This document shows positions 42,506 through 57,023 of a stretch of DNA of 64,000 nucleotides, piece after piece (position 1 is the first letter of the stretch; every line of letters begins with the position of its first letter). Made by a program: the position numbers and the translations under genes. The stretch is from Tricholoma matsutake (Eukaryota > Basidiomycota > Agaricomycetes > Agaricales > Tricholomataceae): the NCBI GenBank assembly GCA_026075535.2, contig AP026550.1, positions 3,162,001-3,226,000 on the forward strand, given 5' to 3'. Below the pieces are notes generated by a model. That model was given only the letters and a program-made list of their open reading frames with translations, had not been told where the DNA came from and searched no databases.

Positions 42506-45500
42506 ATGGCTGTCTTGTCTCTTCCATTATCATTCACAAACTCCTTCTGGTCTCAGGACTATCGTAGGGGTATCGAGGTTCTATTCAATAAACTTGATCA
42601 AGTAATGTTCTTTCTCCTCAACACGTCCTTCGCACTTTTCACTCACGACACGTTCCTTAGGGCATCCTAGAAAATGCTGAGATACTCACATTCATTAGAG
42701 TACATTTATTCATCCTAACGTTAACTCCTAACTGTCTTTCTCTTCTAATTCCTTATATTCATCCAGGCACGTGCTAACGCTGAAAACAACCTTGCCATCG
42801 CCCTGACAAACCCTGCTCCAACTGGTCGTGCTGGTGTGTTTTCCCTATTCGCTTTTAGGTCCTCTCAACCTCATTAAGATTCACTAGGCTCTGGTTTCAG
42901 TGCTGATGATGGAGCATCTCTCTTAATGACGTTTCGCGGACTACAAGCAGAGTCTGTGGTACAGGGTCATGTCCACAAGTCAATTTCAAACGAGTTGCAC
43001 ACTTTGGTCGCTGACCCTTTCGAACAATGGGCTCTGAACTACAATGTAACAAGCTTCTTGCTGATCTTTTTATGCAAACTGATGCGCTCCTCCGCAGGAT
43101 CGCATCAAGGAAAACAAAGCCACCGTCCTTGGGAATTGGATGAAATCTTATGAAGCTGCATATAACGAGGTGTCCAAGCTCAAGCAACAGTACTTGGCTA
43201 AAACCAGACGCGCAGACGACATCGAAGACGAGTAAGTTCCGATACCAACTCGTGGTATCAATTTACTCATTGCTATACTTAGCGTCAAATTTTCTCCAAA
43301 TAGTGGTGAGCTTACCGACAAGTACACAACTTCACCAAGACTACGTCCCGTCGATCGACCCCAGCGCAGCGCAAGCGTCAGCGAGCGTATCGCTGAACGT
43401 CTAAAAGTACTGCAGAAAACGACTACGAGTACTTTGCATTCCTCCGCCTTAGCCGAAGATCCGAGTGCCGCTTCCGAAACAGAGACAGAGAACAAGCCTT
43501 CCAAAATCGACAAGGGTAAAGGCAAAGCAGTCGAAGATCGACCTCCTTCTCCAGCTATTGCTTCTCCTCAGCCCATGTCACCCACGTTGCCCCCGAAAGC
43601 CGAGATTCCGCCCCCCACAGGCCTAGCACCTATCATGCTCGCCGGGCTTCCTTTTCCGCCTTCTGCAGTCTCGCAGCTCCTGTTGCGCGCGCAAGCAGAG
43701 CTTCCGTTGAAGCCCGTTCGCTTCCCGTTGATCGGAGAGTACCAGGACTCTTTTACGGGTGATGAGTTCGTCGGGTGGTTAAACGAGAATGTGCCAAGCT
43801 TTGGGGGAAACCTTGATCGCGCTGAAGATGCTGCTAGGGAATTGACGGAGCGGGATAACCTTCTCAGACGCCTTGGAGAGTTGGGGAATCAATTTGAGCA
43901 CTCTGATGAAGCATTCTATCAGTTCCGGCCCAAGGTTGGTGGATATATATCGCTTGGTTTGTATTCACCCATTCTACTATAGGCGTTCGAGCTCGGAAAG
44001 GAAGCCGATCCCAAGGTCTCTTCTCCAGCCAAGAGCATGAGGACTTTGCAGCCGGAGAACCTCAGGAAGCAGACCGCAACATTCACCAACTTCGTAACCA
44101 AGGCTCTCAACGCTGGCCAGAGTGAGCCTGCTCATGTAAGAGCAAGGCAGGAAGCCGAAGAGGCAGATCAGACGTATCGTATCGCTGTGCGGAGGCTTGA
44201 TCGTCAGAGGCTGAGGCTTGAAGAAGGGCTCGAGGAAACGCTCAAGACGCTTCAGCAGTGGGAGGTTGAGAGGCTGAGAGCCATCAAGACAGGTATGACG
44301 TGTGCTGCAGATGATACTGATCCTGTTGACTCATTTTCTTATGTTATGTAGTCCTATTGCAGTACCACGGCACTGTTGCAAATTTGCGAAAGTCACTCGA
44401 GCAGCCCCTTGAACGCTCCGCCACGCTCATCACGGCTTATCAGCCTGAATCAGATCTGACAGCGTTAATTGAGCGGTACCGCACGGGCCCGTTCAGGCCC
44501 AACCCGCAAATATATGAGAGTGTTGCGCATAATGAGTGTGATGTCGTCTTTGGCATTGATCTGAGAAAGTGGGCAGAAGGCGGCTGGGACGCCATTTCAA
44601 GAGGCCAGGAGAAGAAGGAATTGATTCCTCCAGTTATTACAGCCCTGTTTGATGGCTTGACCGAAGCTTACAAAAAGCTTCCTGACGACGGTGAGTGATG
44701 TATTCTTAGGCGATTCGATGCAAGTACTCATAGAATAAGCACAGAGAAAAGGTTGTCGTGGATATACGAAGTGCCATTACCGGTTGTACATCGCCTGAGC
44801 GAGGCTCTGAATGCTGTACCCCCCGAAAAACCTATACCCCTCGATATGGTGACCAAGTTCGATGCGCCTGCCATCGCGAGTACTGTCAAATTGTGGGCAT
44901 TAGAGCTTGATCCGCCGCTTGCTCTGTATGAGAGCTGGGAGGAGATTCGCAAGTTGTACCGTGCCAAGGCGGAAGGCCAGCAGACGGAGGAGCAGCATAT
45001 TCAAAACCTTGAAGCTGCACTCCTGAAGTTGCCGCGGGTGCATCTGTATGTGTTGGATGCCATCGTGAAACATCTCAAGACGTAAGTGCACAAGTGTTAT
45101 GCTTTCTGAGATGGCAGCTGATGTTTCTGATGGTAGTCTTGTTGATACTACTCCTGTTGAAGAATCTAATGAGGTTTATATTACGAAGCTTGCCCTTTCT
45201 GTGGGTCGCAGTAAGCACTTTGCATACGTGGGCTTGGCGTAGACTCTCAATGGCCCTCCTTTGGCAGCGTTCATCAGACCCAAAGTCGAATCGGAACTTT
45301 CTATTCAAGATCGTCATCCCACTCGTAAGTTTTTCTTTTCCTCGTCGTTTTCCCATCAATTATTTCATCCCCCCAGTACTTTTTATTGACCTGCTAACGA
45401 ACTATGATTCCATTCTTCCGCCTACCATCGCTCGCAAGAAAAGGGAATCCGAACGCAAAATCCCTACCCGGAAACGCACTGCCCCCGTCGACATGCGAAT

Positions 45501-46452
45501 GAGCAGAAGCCGCATCTCCCACATTGCTGATGCCCAGCAGCTGTACACTGCTCAGAAGCTAGCTCAACATCCTTCCTTACCGAAGAAGTCTTCAGATGTG
45601 CTCTCTCCGCCTCCGCCTCAATCGCTGGTACTCCCACCTGCGGCAGAGCCAATGCCACCGCCTATACCTGCGGTTGTGAAACCCGCAACGCCACCTTTAC
45701 CGCCGCCTCCACCAGTTGCTGAGCCTGATACACAATCGACTATATCAGTAATAGCACCCTCTCCACCACCACCCCCACCCCCGCCTGTTGTTCCGCTTGT
45801 TCCCCCGCCACCACCACCGACAATAATGCCCCCACAACCAAACAGGCCATCCTTCAAAGAACCTCCCCCAGAACCTGAGGACACTCCCCCTCGTCCGATG
45901 TTCAAAGAGCCCCCACCTGAACTTGACGATGTGCCCAACGTCCCGACAGGAGAGCCAGAAGCCCCGAGTACCTCTTCCTTGTCTCCTCCCCCTCCTCCTC
46001 CAGCAATGGTGTCACCACCTCCCACTCCTGCCGTTATCCCACCTACTCCTCAAAGGAGTAGCATGCCAAAAGGAAGCCCGTCCCCGACCAAGTTCGGGTC
46101 GCGTAGCCCGACGCCCCCAGACGACGTTATCCTGGGCAGCGGCAAGGTTTCGCTCAGCAGGAACACTTCAGCGCAGTCATCAACGAGTGTCCGTGGACCA
46201 AGGTTTTCAAGGAGTCCGAGAATGCCTAGTGGCGGCACTGTCTCGTCGTTTGTATCGAATTTGAATAGGAATAGCGTCTCGGGAGCTTCTCCGGGGACGA
46301 GCCCTCCGAAAGTGGGTCCCATGAGCTCGAGGACTGCGAATAGGCTTTCTGGGAGCCCGGCGGGGAGACCATCGAGTGTTCTTGGACGGAGTTCAGCGTT
46401 TTCGAGGAGGACGATGGCGAGTGATGCGGAGGATGAGGTTGTTGATAAGTAG
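42506..46452 (+). CDS. F-BAR/DEP/RhoGAP protein (RGD2/Rga8-like)
   Basis: Twelve exons (42506-42601, 42661-42699, 42767-42833, 42888-43045, 43098-43231, 43283-43934, 43983-44292, 44352-44690, 44745-45081, 45137-45210, 45268-45324, 45377-46452) keep phase and give 1,112 residues. An FCH start (YRRGIEVLFNKL) and helical F-BAR sequence fill about residues 1-165. A DEP domain (FTGDEFVGWLNENV) is at about 300-380. More coiled coil follows at about 400-540, so the F-BAR appears split by the DEP insert. A RhoGAP domain (about 570-760) has WIYEVPLPVVHRL and ends LLFIDLLTNYDSI. The tail is rich in poly-proline and SPTP motifs, likely SH3 or profilin sites. It should down-regulate Rho-type GTPases at curved membrane. 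I do not see the usual GIYRxSG arginine-finger motif. Confidence 0.88.
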
Positions 46453-47039
46453 AGGACTCTAGGCTACATATGTTTTGTGATCGATCTATGGAGCATGGAA
46501 CAATTATAATACTAACGATATGTTCGCGGCTTATCTATGTAGCTAGCGTCCTACTTATGTATGGGATGTTGAATTGTCCCCAAGATATACCCTTAATGCC
46601 TAGACTCAAAGGGTTTCTGTACTACTCTCATTTCTCACTGACGATACTCAATCAATTTGCATTGGTCAGCAAGAAATCCTGGATTGTGATCAATGAACAT
46701 CATGGTGTACTTTGACATGAGAATCAAGGGCAACGTTTACATGATATGCATAGGTCACCATGACGAGCCTTGGCATGGCAGCTCGTCGTCTCCTGTCGAG
46801 GATATATTCCATGATCATGAGTTCGTCAAGGTTTGAAAATTGTTTAGCGTTAATATCGATGAATCATGAATGTGCACTCCACCATCTAACGTTAGCAGCC
46901 AGCCTAATTGGTTCGGGTGACGTTTGAGAGGGACAGATGAGTATTGACAACAAAGACCACAAAAGAATCCCAACTATAATACATTACTTATTTAATTTGA
47001 AGATACAACTACGAGGCAAGATCGAACGAAATTCAGACG
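46453..47039. other. no gene seen between convergent RhoGAP and H2A genes
   Basis: AT-rich, with only short frames. It presumably contains both 3' untranslated regions. Confidence 0.4.
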
Positions 47040-47721
47040 TTAGATTTCCTGTGACGTATCGAGATTGCCTCTCTGTTTCTTAGACTTCACTGGCAAAAGC
47101 TCTGGCGCAATGTGGGGGACTGGAAATCAAATGAGATGGATGATACATAACCATCAAGGAGGAATGTGCGACTTACCAACGCCCCCTTGACTAATGATCA
47201 CGTTGCCAAGAAGTTTGTTGAGTCTGGAATGACGACATTAACATCATGAAGAGATAAACAGGGCTAGGACGCACTCTTCGTCATTTCGGATGGCTAGTTG
47301 CAAGTGACGCGGCACGATCCGCACTTTTTTATTATCGCGCGCAGCGTTGCCAGCCAACTCCAGAATCTCAGCTGAGAGATATTCAAGGACTGCGGCAAGA
47401 TATACTAAAAGGGGCAATGTCATTCGGGACAAGTGATCGAAACAGAGCCTAAGCGTACTGGGAGCGACGTAGCCTATTCTTTTCGAGTAATTTCCGTTCT
47501 TCAGAAGACGATGGAGACGGCCAACGGGGAACTGGAGTCCGGCCTTTGCAGACCGTGATTGTTTGGTCCCTGTCACCTTTGCTTTTCCCGACGTTGATTT
47601 CCCACTACACAGAGTTTAATACGCGTTACAAGTCAATGAGACGCGTCGATTCACGTTTTCCCTTTGCCTGACTATGTAAAGATCAAAAACTGTAGGATCT
47701 GATTTAGGTAGGGCATACCAT
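47040..47721 (-). CDS. histone H2A
   Basis: Six exons read leftwards (47721-47719, 47671-47655, 47604-47459, 47404-47275, 47223-47177, 47119-47040) give 140 residues. The start is MSGKGK, which needs an intron straight after the ATG and a 17-nt exon. The histone fold has [36 protein letters not shown] and [18 protein letters not shown], all canonical. The C-terminus ends SQEI, keeping the SQE motif phosphorylated at DNA breaks in yeast H2A and animal H2A.X. The C-terminal tail is somewhat divergent ([15 protein letters not shown]). The residues fit canonical H2A better than H2A.Z. It is divergent from the M50-like gene with 350 bp between starts; no H2B partner is adjacent. Confidence 0.9.
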
Positions 47722-48071
47722 GGTAGATATGTGATAGTTACAGAGAGAGGAAAGGGTTGAAGGAAGTACGTGATCTTGAGGTTTAAGTACAGTAATGTAG
47801 CGGAGTCGGAACTTGTGAATTACTCGTGACCAGCGCGTTTGCATCCACGTGATCGTTGAACTTGTTCTGATCCCGAGGGCACGGATCGAAATACTCAGCT
47901 GGCAGCGGACACGAGGCAAAGTCTTGCAGAAGGTACAATCCGTGTAGACCGTCTATTGATCAGCTCTCAGGCCGGTCCTTCACGTCCCACACGCTATTCA
48001 CAAGGTATAACTGCCTGGTTATCGTTTCTCATTTCCCGTTTGAATCCTGTTCTCCCCGTTCCTACCCCTCA

Positions 48072-49439
48072 ATGGCTGCTGTACCTACGAGGCCCCCGAT
48101 AGCACCACCGCTGAGCTCCCCGGTGCCAACTCCCGGGTCAGGTCCCAGCCCCATTACACCATCGAGTGACCAGGTGCGTGTGCTAAATTCTCAGCATCAC
48201 CTTGACAAATAACACAACTATGGAGGTGGTCGTGCTATACGTCGTACGTGAATTTCTGCGGCTGTACGGGTGTTAAGGTTCACGCTGTTTTGCTCGTAGG
48301 TCATCTCAATGTCTGTCATTATTTTCGGTTTCTGGAACGTACCCATAGTTCGAAACTTTATCAATCCTCTCAAACTTTTTACCATTGGATGGCATGAACT
48401 ATGTCATGTATTTGCGGTGCGGTTTGTTATACACTTATGTCCACTTGCTGCATTGCATTAGCTTACAATCTTCCCTTCAGGCCATTTTATCCGGTGGCCG
48501 AATATTGAAGATGACTATTGACCCCCGGGTCGGAGGAGCTACGATCGTGGAAGGCGGCCGTCCGGCCGTCATACTATCCGCAGGATACATAGGGTCCGCT
48601 TTATTCGGTGGCGTTTTTGTACTAGGAGGATGGGACACACTCGTCGCAAAAGTGATGAGTTTTGTTCTCGGAATAGGACTCATCATGCCTCTTGTTCTTG
48701 TAAGGGATAAATTGTGAGTAAAACACACCTTTTTCTTCCTACGTACTGACGTGACGAAGGACAATACTGCTCACAATATTATACGAAGCTCTACTGATTG
48801 GCTTTTGGTTTATTGATCATGCGTATGTCATATATCGAATGTGTTCTGTTCAGATAATTACATTTCTAATGTCCAGACAAGCATTACGATGGTATTGCCT
48901 GTTTGTAGGCGTGATGAAGTGCGCAGATTTAGCTGTTCCTCTTCTTACTCAATGACATCTCGGACTTGCAGTGTTTTGTTCGTTGTCTGTAGGTGGTTGA
49001 AGCTCATCTTCTAGTTTCATGCATTCGACACTTGATGTCTGTTACTCAGGGGATGTAGCGGATGACAGATTTTTCCACAAGACGAATGACTCCGATGCAA
49101 CCCAATTTTATTTCCTCTATCCCCGTATTGGCCCACATAGTTTGCATCCATCCTACTGTTATCCCTGTCAGTTTACCTTAATTTATCTGCGCTTTTTTTT
49201 TTAGTATGGGCCACGTTCTGGGTAATTTTTTCAATCGGTGTGTTGGCGGCCTTTGCTATCTTGGGTATTATGGTTTTCAAGGTGCAGCATCTTCGGTTTT
49301 GGAGGCCAACCCGCTCGGCTGATTATTCTATGCCGTCAGCTGTCTACCTCAGATATGGATGTTCAAGCTGGTATGTCATGTTCCCTGCTTCATTTGCCCA
49401 CAACAATCATCTTCTTCAGCTGCATTTCTACCAACATGA
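48072..49439 (+). CDS. M50B-like membrane metalloprotease family protein
   Basis: Eleven exons (48072-48173, 48226-48243, 48300-48407, 48481-48713, 48760-48822, 48877-48918, 48972-48988, 49050-49124, 49205-49281, 49340-49370, 49420-49439) give 261 residues in phase. After a proline-rich cytosolic start comes a membrane segment, then HELCH (residues 72-76, the zinc HExxH motif), AILSGGRILKMTIDP and GGRPAVILSAGYIGSALFGG. Several more membrane segments follow, and the end is AAFLPT. This order is that of the fungal peptidase M50B-like proteins (PF13398). Whether it cleaves anything is unknown. Several exons are very short (17-20 nt), so the model carries some risk. Confidence 0.75.
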
Positions 49440-49822
49440 TAAGAAGCCCATTTCGTATTCATTGCTCTGCTTCTGATCCTGCATATGACAATGAGCACAG
49501 CAATAGCATTACCATTCGATGTATTCCTACTTCGCGGACATCTCTTGTGTACATTTGCAAACCGGAGCAGAAGAACATCAGTGTACTATTTTTGTCATTA
49601 TATCATCATTCACTATAGATATAAGTTATCACATCCCATGGGCGGCATAAAAACAGTCCGGGGTGGCAACTGACGCCTATAGATAGTTACATGGTAAAGA
49701 CGGCGGAGGGTGGCCAGGGATCAACCTAACGTCCAGTGCGTGCAAAGTCAAAACGTATTTTGCAACCGTCAAGAAGCGGATTTGATAAAATGTCATGCGG
49801 CAATTAGTATTGAGCAACAAAT
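49440..49822. other. 383-bp spacer between convergent M50-like and FIS1 genes
   Basis: No coding signal. It holds the 3' ends of both genes. Confidence 0.4.
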
Positions 49823-50504
49823 TCATCTGCGTGCGGCTCGCCGTAGAAGACTTGCCAGTATTAGTGTTCCTACCGCAGCTACGCCACCTGCCAAAGCCAT
49901 CCCAATATAGCCATCTGTGGAAGAGTAGAGTCTTACTAACGTTGTGCATAGGAAAAGACAACCAACCTCGAGCGACAGCTTTATCTATTAGTTGCCCCAG
50001 TGATAGTGCTTGTAGATTTGATGGCTCTTTCTCCAGTAGGAGTGCTGTTTGGACAAGTGACTTTGATGGACTGCGCATCAGATACGTGCACAGCACACAC
50101 CATTGAATTTCTTCGCCTCCTGGAAGTTCTCCATCTTGTAGTGCCCCAGGGCAAGATAGTATAGACACTCTCTTCGTCGTGTTGGTTCTGCCCGGTAGAT
50201 CTCTGTTGCAAGATATTACATGGAGAGTGAGATACGAAGCATATGAATCTGCTCGCCTTGCAGTAACCTCACGCCCTCCACCTGGTGATCCCGTAGGGGA
50301 CTCTTCACTAGACCCCAAGCATAATTGAATTTTGTCTGGACCGTGACATGCACTTGGGATAATTCCTTCTCATGTTGCTTTCGTAGTACCTGATACAGCA
50401 ATTCATTGAACAGGTCAGAAAGCCGGCTCTGTATGACAAACCTCCAGCTCATCGAACGAAAGTGATACTTCGGCGTCTGCAGCGTACGGTAGTTCTGTAG
50501 GCAT
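49823..50504 (-). CDS. FIS1: mitochondrial fission protein Fis1
   Basis: Five exons read leftwards (50504-50442, 50389-50257, 50202-50101, 50044-49967, 49914-49823) give 155 residues, the usual length. The N-terminal arm ([20 protein letters not shown]) is followed by the tandem TPR-like helices ([52 protein letters not shown]). One C-terminal membrane anchor ([20 protein letters not shown]) ends in a short basic tail RRAARR. Fis1 is a tail-anchored outer-membrane receptor that recruits the dynamin Dnm1 through adaptors to divide mitochondria and peroxisomes. The second intron starts with GC instead of GT. Divergent from U2AF65 with 132 bp between. Confidence 0.92.
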
Positions 50505-50636
50505 TGTGGGACAATATGTACAGGTTTACGACCGACGTGTGCTAGAAATAGTTTTTCGAGCGGAGCTTTAAACGTGCTTTGCTTCCTTCACTCACGACCG
50601 AAACCAAAATTTGCTTGCTCACACGCATTGACAACG
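50505..50636. promoter_or_regulatory. 132-bp shared upstream region of FIS1 and U2AF65 genes
   Basis: Start codons lie 132 bp apart in divergent orientation. The stretch has no TATA box. Pyrimidine-rich sequence lies next to the U2AF65 start. Confidence 0.55.
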
Positions 50637-52849
<2,213 letters not shown>

Positions 52850-54116
52850 TGTACTCTTTGTAGCCTTCATCTGTGTATGTTTGATAACAATGTTCTTCAC
52901 AGACGAAGTGGAGCGTACATACCTACGGTTCTATAAGAGTCTCGCATTGACATCTGAGATGCGTTTCCTCATCCATGGGGACTCTCAGAGCCCTCGTAGG
53001 TATATATATAACTGGGATCTCCTCGTTCTCCAATCACAACTTCTCCCGCATGGGTCATCATTTACAAGCGCATGTATATACCTGCTCAAGGGGGTGGCGG
53101 AACGGGAATCCCGAACCAGACGTAGGGGGGGCCCTGCCAATTTTTTTTTTGACCATGGTGAAAATGATGCCAATAGGCGTTGTTGAGTGCTATTTTGTCA
53201 TGGTCAGGTCCTGGAATGACCAAGTAACATATATAACACACATATTGCCGTATACTATGTCTACAGTAGTATTCCACCCAAGGGGATGTCAGGACAAGCT
53301 TGAAAGTAACTATATCAACACTGGTGCGCCGCGCACACAATTTTGCTAACCTGCACCCATTCCTGCCACAGGTATGTGGTGCGGGTTACGAGTTTGCCCC
53401 GGAGTTTGTCCCTGAGCACCGTCGTCTCTCATCTCTGTCTCGTCCCATTGTTCGTTGTCCTCCCTGTCCCCATTGTTCATGTCGCCTGCTGTTGTCTGCT
53501 GTCCCTGTTTCGTTCCCTGTCACTCCTATCATTCATCCATTGTTAAGACACGTAGTGGTTGATGTTCAAGTGTTTCGGAACTCGTTAATAATTCGGAAAG
53601 TGACATGTGCACGTGATAGAAACATACCATATATGGCAGGAGCGTCTCACAAAAAACCGACGTCGTATGAAAAATTCCCATTCCGCGCCACCCCCTTGTA
53701 CTGCATCAGGGCGCTGATCATGATGGAATTGCTGGGGTTTGGGTGAAATTCAAAAAAAATATCATGTTTCCTAGTATGTAGGCTCAAGCGCTCAACTCCC
53801 GAGGCTTTCATCGGCACTGACAGCATCCTGCATGACTTGCTAGCGTTCATTTCGACTTCACTTCAAGTTTCCCCGCGCCAAAGTTTTACCTGATAGTAAC
53901 CCCATATAGGTCTCCATACTCTTGTGGCGTCATTCGGGTGCCGCAACTGTGCCGCACTATGTTCAACAATTAAAATAATCCCGTGGGCGCTAAATTGGAT
54001 TGGTCCGTAAGAGTCCGTAAGTTTGGGATCCTCGATCATCAATCATCATAGCCGCTTAGCGCTTATTCACACCGACGTTGCACGACAACTGAGATAACAG
54101 CTTCTCTAGTCCAGGA
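52850..54116. other. no gene seen between U2AF65 and amidase
   Basis: Only low-complexity translations (cysteine- and serine-rich frames over C/T-rich DNA at 53,400-53,540) are open. I see no splice pattern or conserved motif. Confidence 0.4.
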
Positions 54117-56531
54117 ATGTGGCCATTCTCTAGTTCCTACCTGACAGTTGTGAACTCGAAACGCGCTGAGCGGACACATGCTCTCACAAGTGCTTCTCCT
54201 TCTCTCGAAACCAATCAATTTCTCAAGGCAACCGGTGAGCTGTTCGCCGTGATACACGTAATTTTTCTCATACGTTAGTTGACCAATAAGCTACGGAGAT
54301 TGTCTCTCGAATTGAGAAAGGTGAATGGACTGCAACACAAGTGATAGAAGCCTATATCGCCCGTGCGGCGTTTGCGCAAACTGTCACCAATTGTCTCACA
54401 GAAGGTATTCTAACGCTTCCCAAATGTAACTTCTCTTGACTATTGCTCCGTGAAGTCATGTTTGATTGGGCTCGAGAGCAAGCAAGGGATCTGGATAATG
54501 AATTTGCTTCAACGCAAAGGTTGAGAGGTCCGCTGCATGGTGTTCCGGTAAGTCTTATTGTCTTCTTGGATGTACTGGAAACTACAATTCGCTCTCTGTT
54601 AGACGAGTTTTAAGGATCAATGTAAGCAGCACTTTCAATCGTGAAAACCGAAGGGTTGTTGACTATAGTTGACAGTCGATGTGGTCGGTTTCGACTCCTG
54701 TCTAGGTTTCACTCGATGGGCCCACAACCCTGCCACAGCCAATGCAGACGTAAGTAGCGACAGTCACACGATCCATTAGAGGCTGGTAATTGAGTTCTTA
54801 TCTAGCTCGTGGCGCATTTCTTGGCTGCGGGAGCGGTATTGTTTGTCAAGACGAATATACCCCAAACACTGTTCACGTTCGAGTGTTCCAACCCTGTCTG
54901 GGGACGGACCACGCACCCTTACAATGACAAGTATACATGTGGTGGCAGTTCTGGAGGAGAAGCTGCCCTTTTGGCAATGGACGGTTCAGCAGTTGGTCTC
55001 GGCAGCGATGTTGGAGGAAGTCTTCGTATACCAACCGCCTACTGTGGAATATACTCCCTGAAGCCTGGCCATGGAAGAATCAGTTCAGCTGGTGCTCGCG
55101 GTAAGCGAAATAAATGTTTATAATGCAACAGGCGATGCTTAGCTGTATACTCAGGTACTGTCCCTGGCTTCGAAGGAATCAAAAACGTAGTGGGACCTAT
55201 GGGACGGTACGGCTTTCGACTGTGACATATCTCATCATAAAATCCCATCTTCCCCGAATAGCTCTATCAAGGACCTAGAATTGGTCGCTAAGTCGGTACT
55301 TGGCTTGCAAGGCTCGGACCCAAGTATTGCACCCTTGCCTTACCGTGAGCCGAAGTTGCCATCGAAGTTGCGGTTCGGTTATTATACTTCAGGTGTGTTA
55401 TACCAAGAAACCTTTGTCAGTAAATCTCAAGCCTTTTTCGCTAGACGGCTATGTTAAATCATCTCCTGCCTGCGCCCGTGCTGTTCTAGAAACAGTTGAA
55501 GCCCTTCGAAAAGAAGGTCATGAGTGCGTAGAGTTTGATGTTCCCGGTAACGCATCATCCTCCTCTTTGAGACTCCACGGAATAATTGATTTTACTCTCT
55601 AGGTGCTGAGGCATTCTACATTTTCCTCGGGCTTACATCGTCAGATGGCTACAAAAAGATGACCAGCCATATAGGGCCCGATCCTATGGTATTTACCCGT
55701 TTGTCTAATTTCCCCTAAATTGACATGTGGATGTGTGTAGGAGCGGAACTTATTATTAGCCACAATCAGTGCGAGAGTGTTTTGTGAGTTCTATGGTTAG
55801 TTGGCTATATATTTGCTTAAAGGTTGATTGTAGCAGGAATTCGGACAATGGCCGCTTGGGTACTAGAAACGTATTTCGGTGACAAGATTTTTGCGGACTC
55901 AGCAAGATCCGCGAGAGTTAAAACTGTCGGCAAATACACGGAGCTCATCGCTGAGCGCAATGGCTTTATTCGTTCTTTCCATGAACAAGTTTGTCAACTT
56001 TTGTCAGCACAGAAATACCGCTCACATCGAAATTCCCAGGTCTGGGACAAATGTAATTTTGACGGAATCATCGCACCTGTTCAAGCCGTGCCACAGTTGC
56101 CTCACGGGTACGTCACGGCTCAAGTTACTATGAAGCCATCGAAGAATATTTAAATTTGGAATTACAGGGGTTGTAACGGTTTTGCCCCCTTAGCAGTCGC
56201 AACCATTCTTTATAATGTTCTAGATCTTCCCGTTGGAGTCCTTCCCGTCACGCGTGTTGATCCTGCAAAGGACCAGCTTACAGAGGAATGGACTAGAGGG
56301 CCTGGTCATGGATCGCGTATTCTTGAACATGGGGTATACTGGAGTAATACACCAATTTATAACCCAGAAGCAACGAAAGGGATGCCGGTCGGCATTCAAC
56401 TTGTCGGAAAGAAATGGGAGGATGAGAAGGTGTTGGCTATGATGCATGTTGTTGAGGAGGCATTAGGAAAGGATCGTGGCTTCGGTCCTGGGAGTTGGGA
56501 TGAGAGCGTCAAGGTCGAGAAATCAGCATGA
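54117..56531 (+). CDS. amidase-signature family hydrolase (fatty-acid-amide-hydrolase-like)
   Basis: Following about 13 short introns gives roughly 565-570 residues from ATG 54117 to TGA 56529-56531. The catalytic Ser-cisSer-Lys set is visible: Lys in PTSFKDQF (about residue 112), CGGSSGGEAALLAMDGSA (about 184-200), and the nucleophile region GSDVGGSLRIPTAYCGIYSL (about 205-225). The C-terminal half has IIAPVQAVPQ and the closing GMPVGIQLVGKKWEDEKVL typical of fungal amidases of the acetamidase/FAAH branch. It would hydrolyse a carboxamide; the substrate cannot be told. There is no signal peptide, so it is probably cytosolic. Converges on COX23 with 63 bp between stops. Confidence 0.88.
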
Positions 56532-56594
56532 GATTCGGAAATGACATTACTTCGAACATATACCCAGCCCTTTCATTCCTCGTTGAATATATTA

Positions 56595-57023
56595 TTATTG
56601 TGTCGCCTTGCTCGCTCGCCTGTCCTTCTTCCTTTGCTCTAACTGGTATGAAGTCAAAACTAATAACCTTGAGCATTTTGGTGCAGCAGAACATACCCAG
56701 GCCTTCTTGCAATCTCTATAGGCTTGGAAATAATCCAGGCAGGAATCCCGATCATAATCATGTTTGTTCAGACAGTCCATGGATGCTTTCGAGGCGGCTG
56801 CACAGGGGCTACGGTTGATTTATTGACGGATAATTTCTTCTATGGCCAAGCGTATACGCACTCGACGAATTGAGAAGGTACATGACGGCCCTGGCGAATA
56901 AGTGGTCGTGACATGAGAGGTAACTAGCAAATTACATACTTGAAATTGCTCCCTGTAATCAAGCGGAAGTACGTTGTCTTCAGGTGTAGGGAGGGCGAGA
57001 TCAGTTTGCCCCGCCTTTGCCAT
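56595..57023 (-). CDS. COX23: Cox23, twin CX9C protein of cytochrome oxidase assembly
   Basis: Four exons read leftwards (57023-56940, 56890-56862, 56808-56697, 56642-56595) give 90 residues. The core is a twin CX9C pair: C-AAASKASMD-C, a 10-residue turn, then C-LDYFQAYRD-C followed by KKAWLEQRKKDRRA. Such proteins are oxidised and trapped in the mitochondrial intermembrane space by Mia40; Cox23 acts in copper delivery and assembly of complex IV. The first Cys comes from the exon joined through a phase-2 intron with a GTGCGT donor. An in-frame ATG 33 bp upstream (57,056) is an alternative start. Confidence 0.85.

Noticed and set aside
45618..46025. Glycine-rich minus-strand ORF
   Set aside because: Antisense of the poly-proline tail of the RhoGAP protein.
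47040..47721. Variant H2A.Z instead of canonical H2A
   Set aside because: The C-terminal SQE motif and the core residues ([21 protein letters not shown]) fit canonical H2A; the divergent tail alone does not make it H2A.Z.
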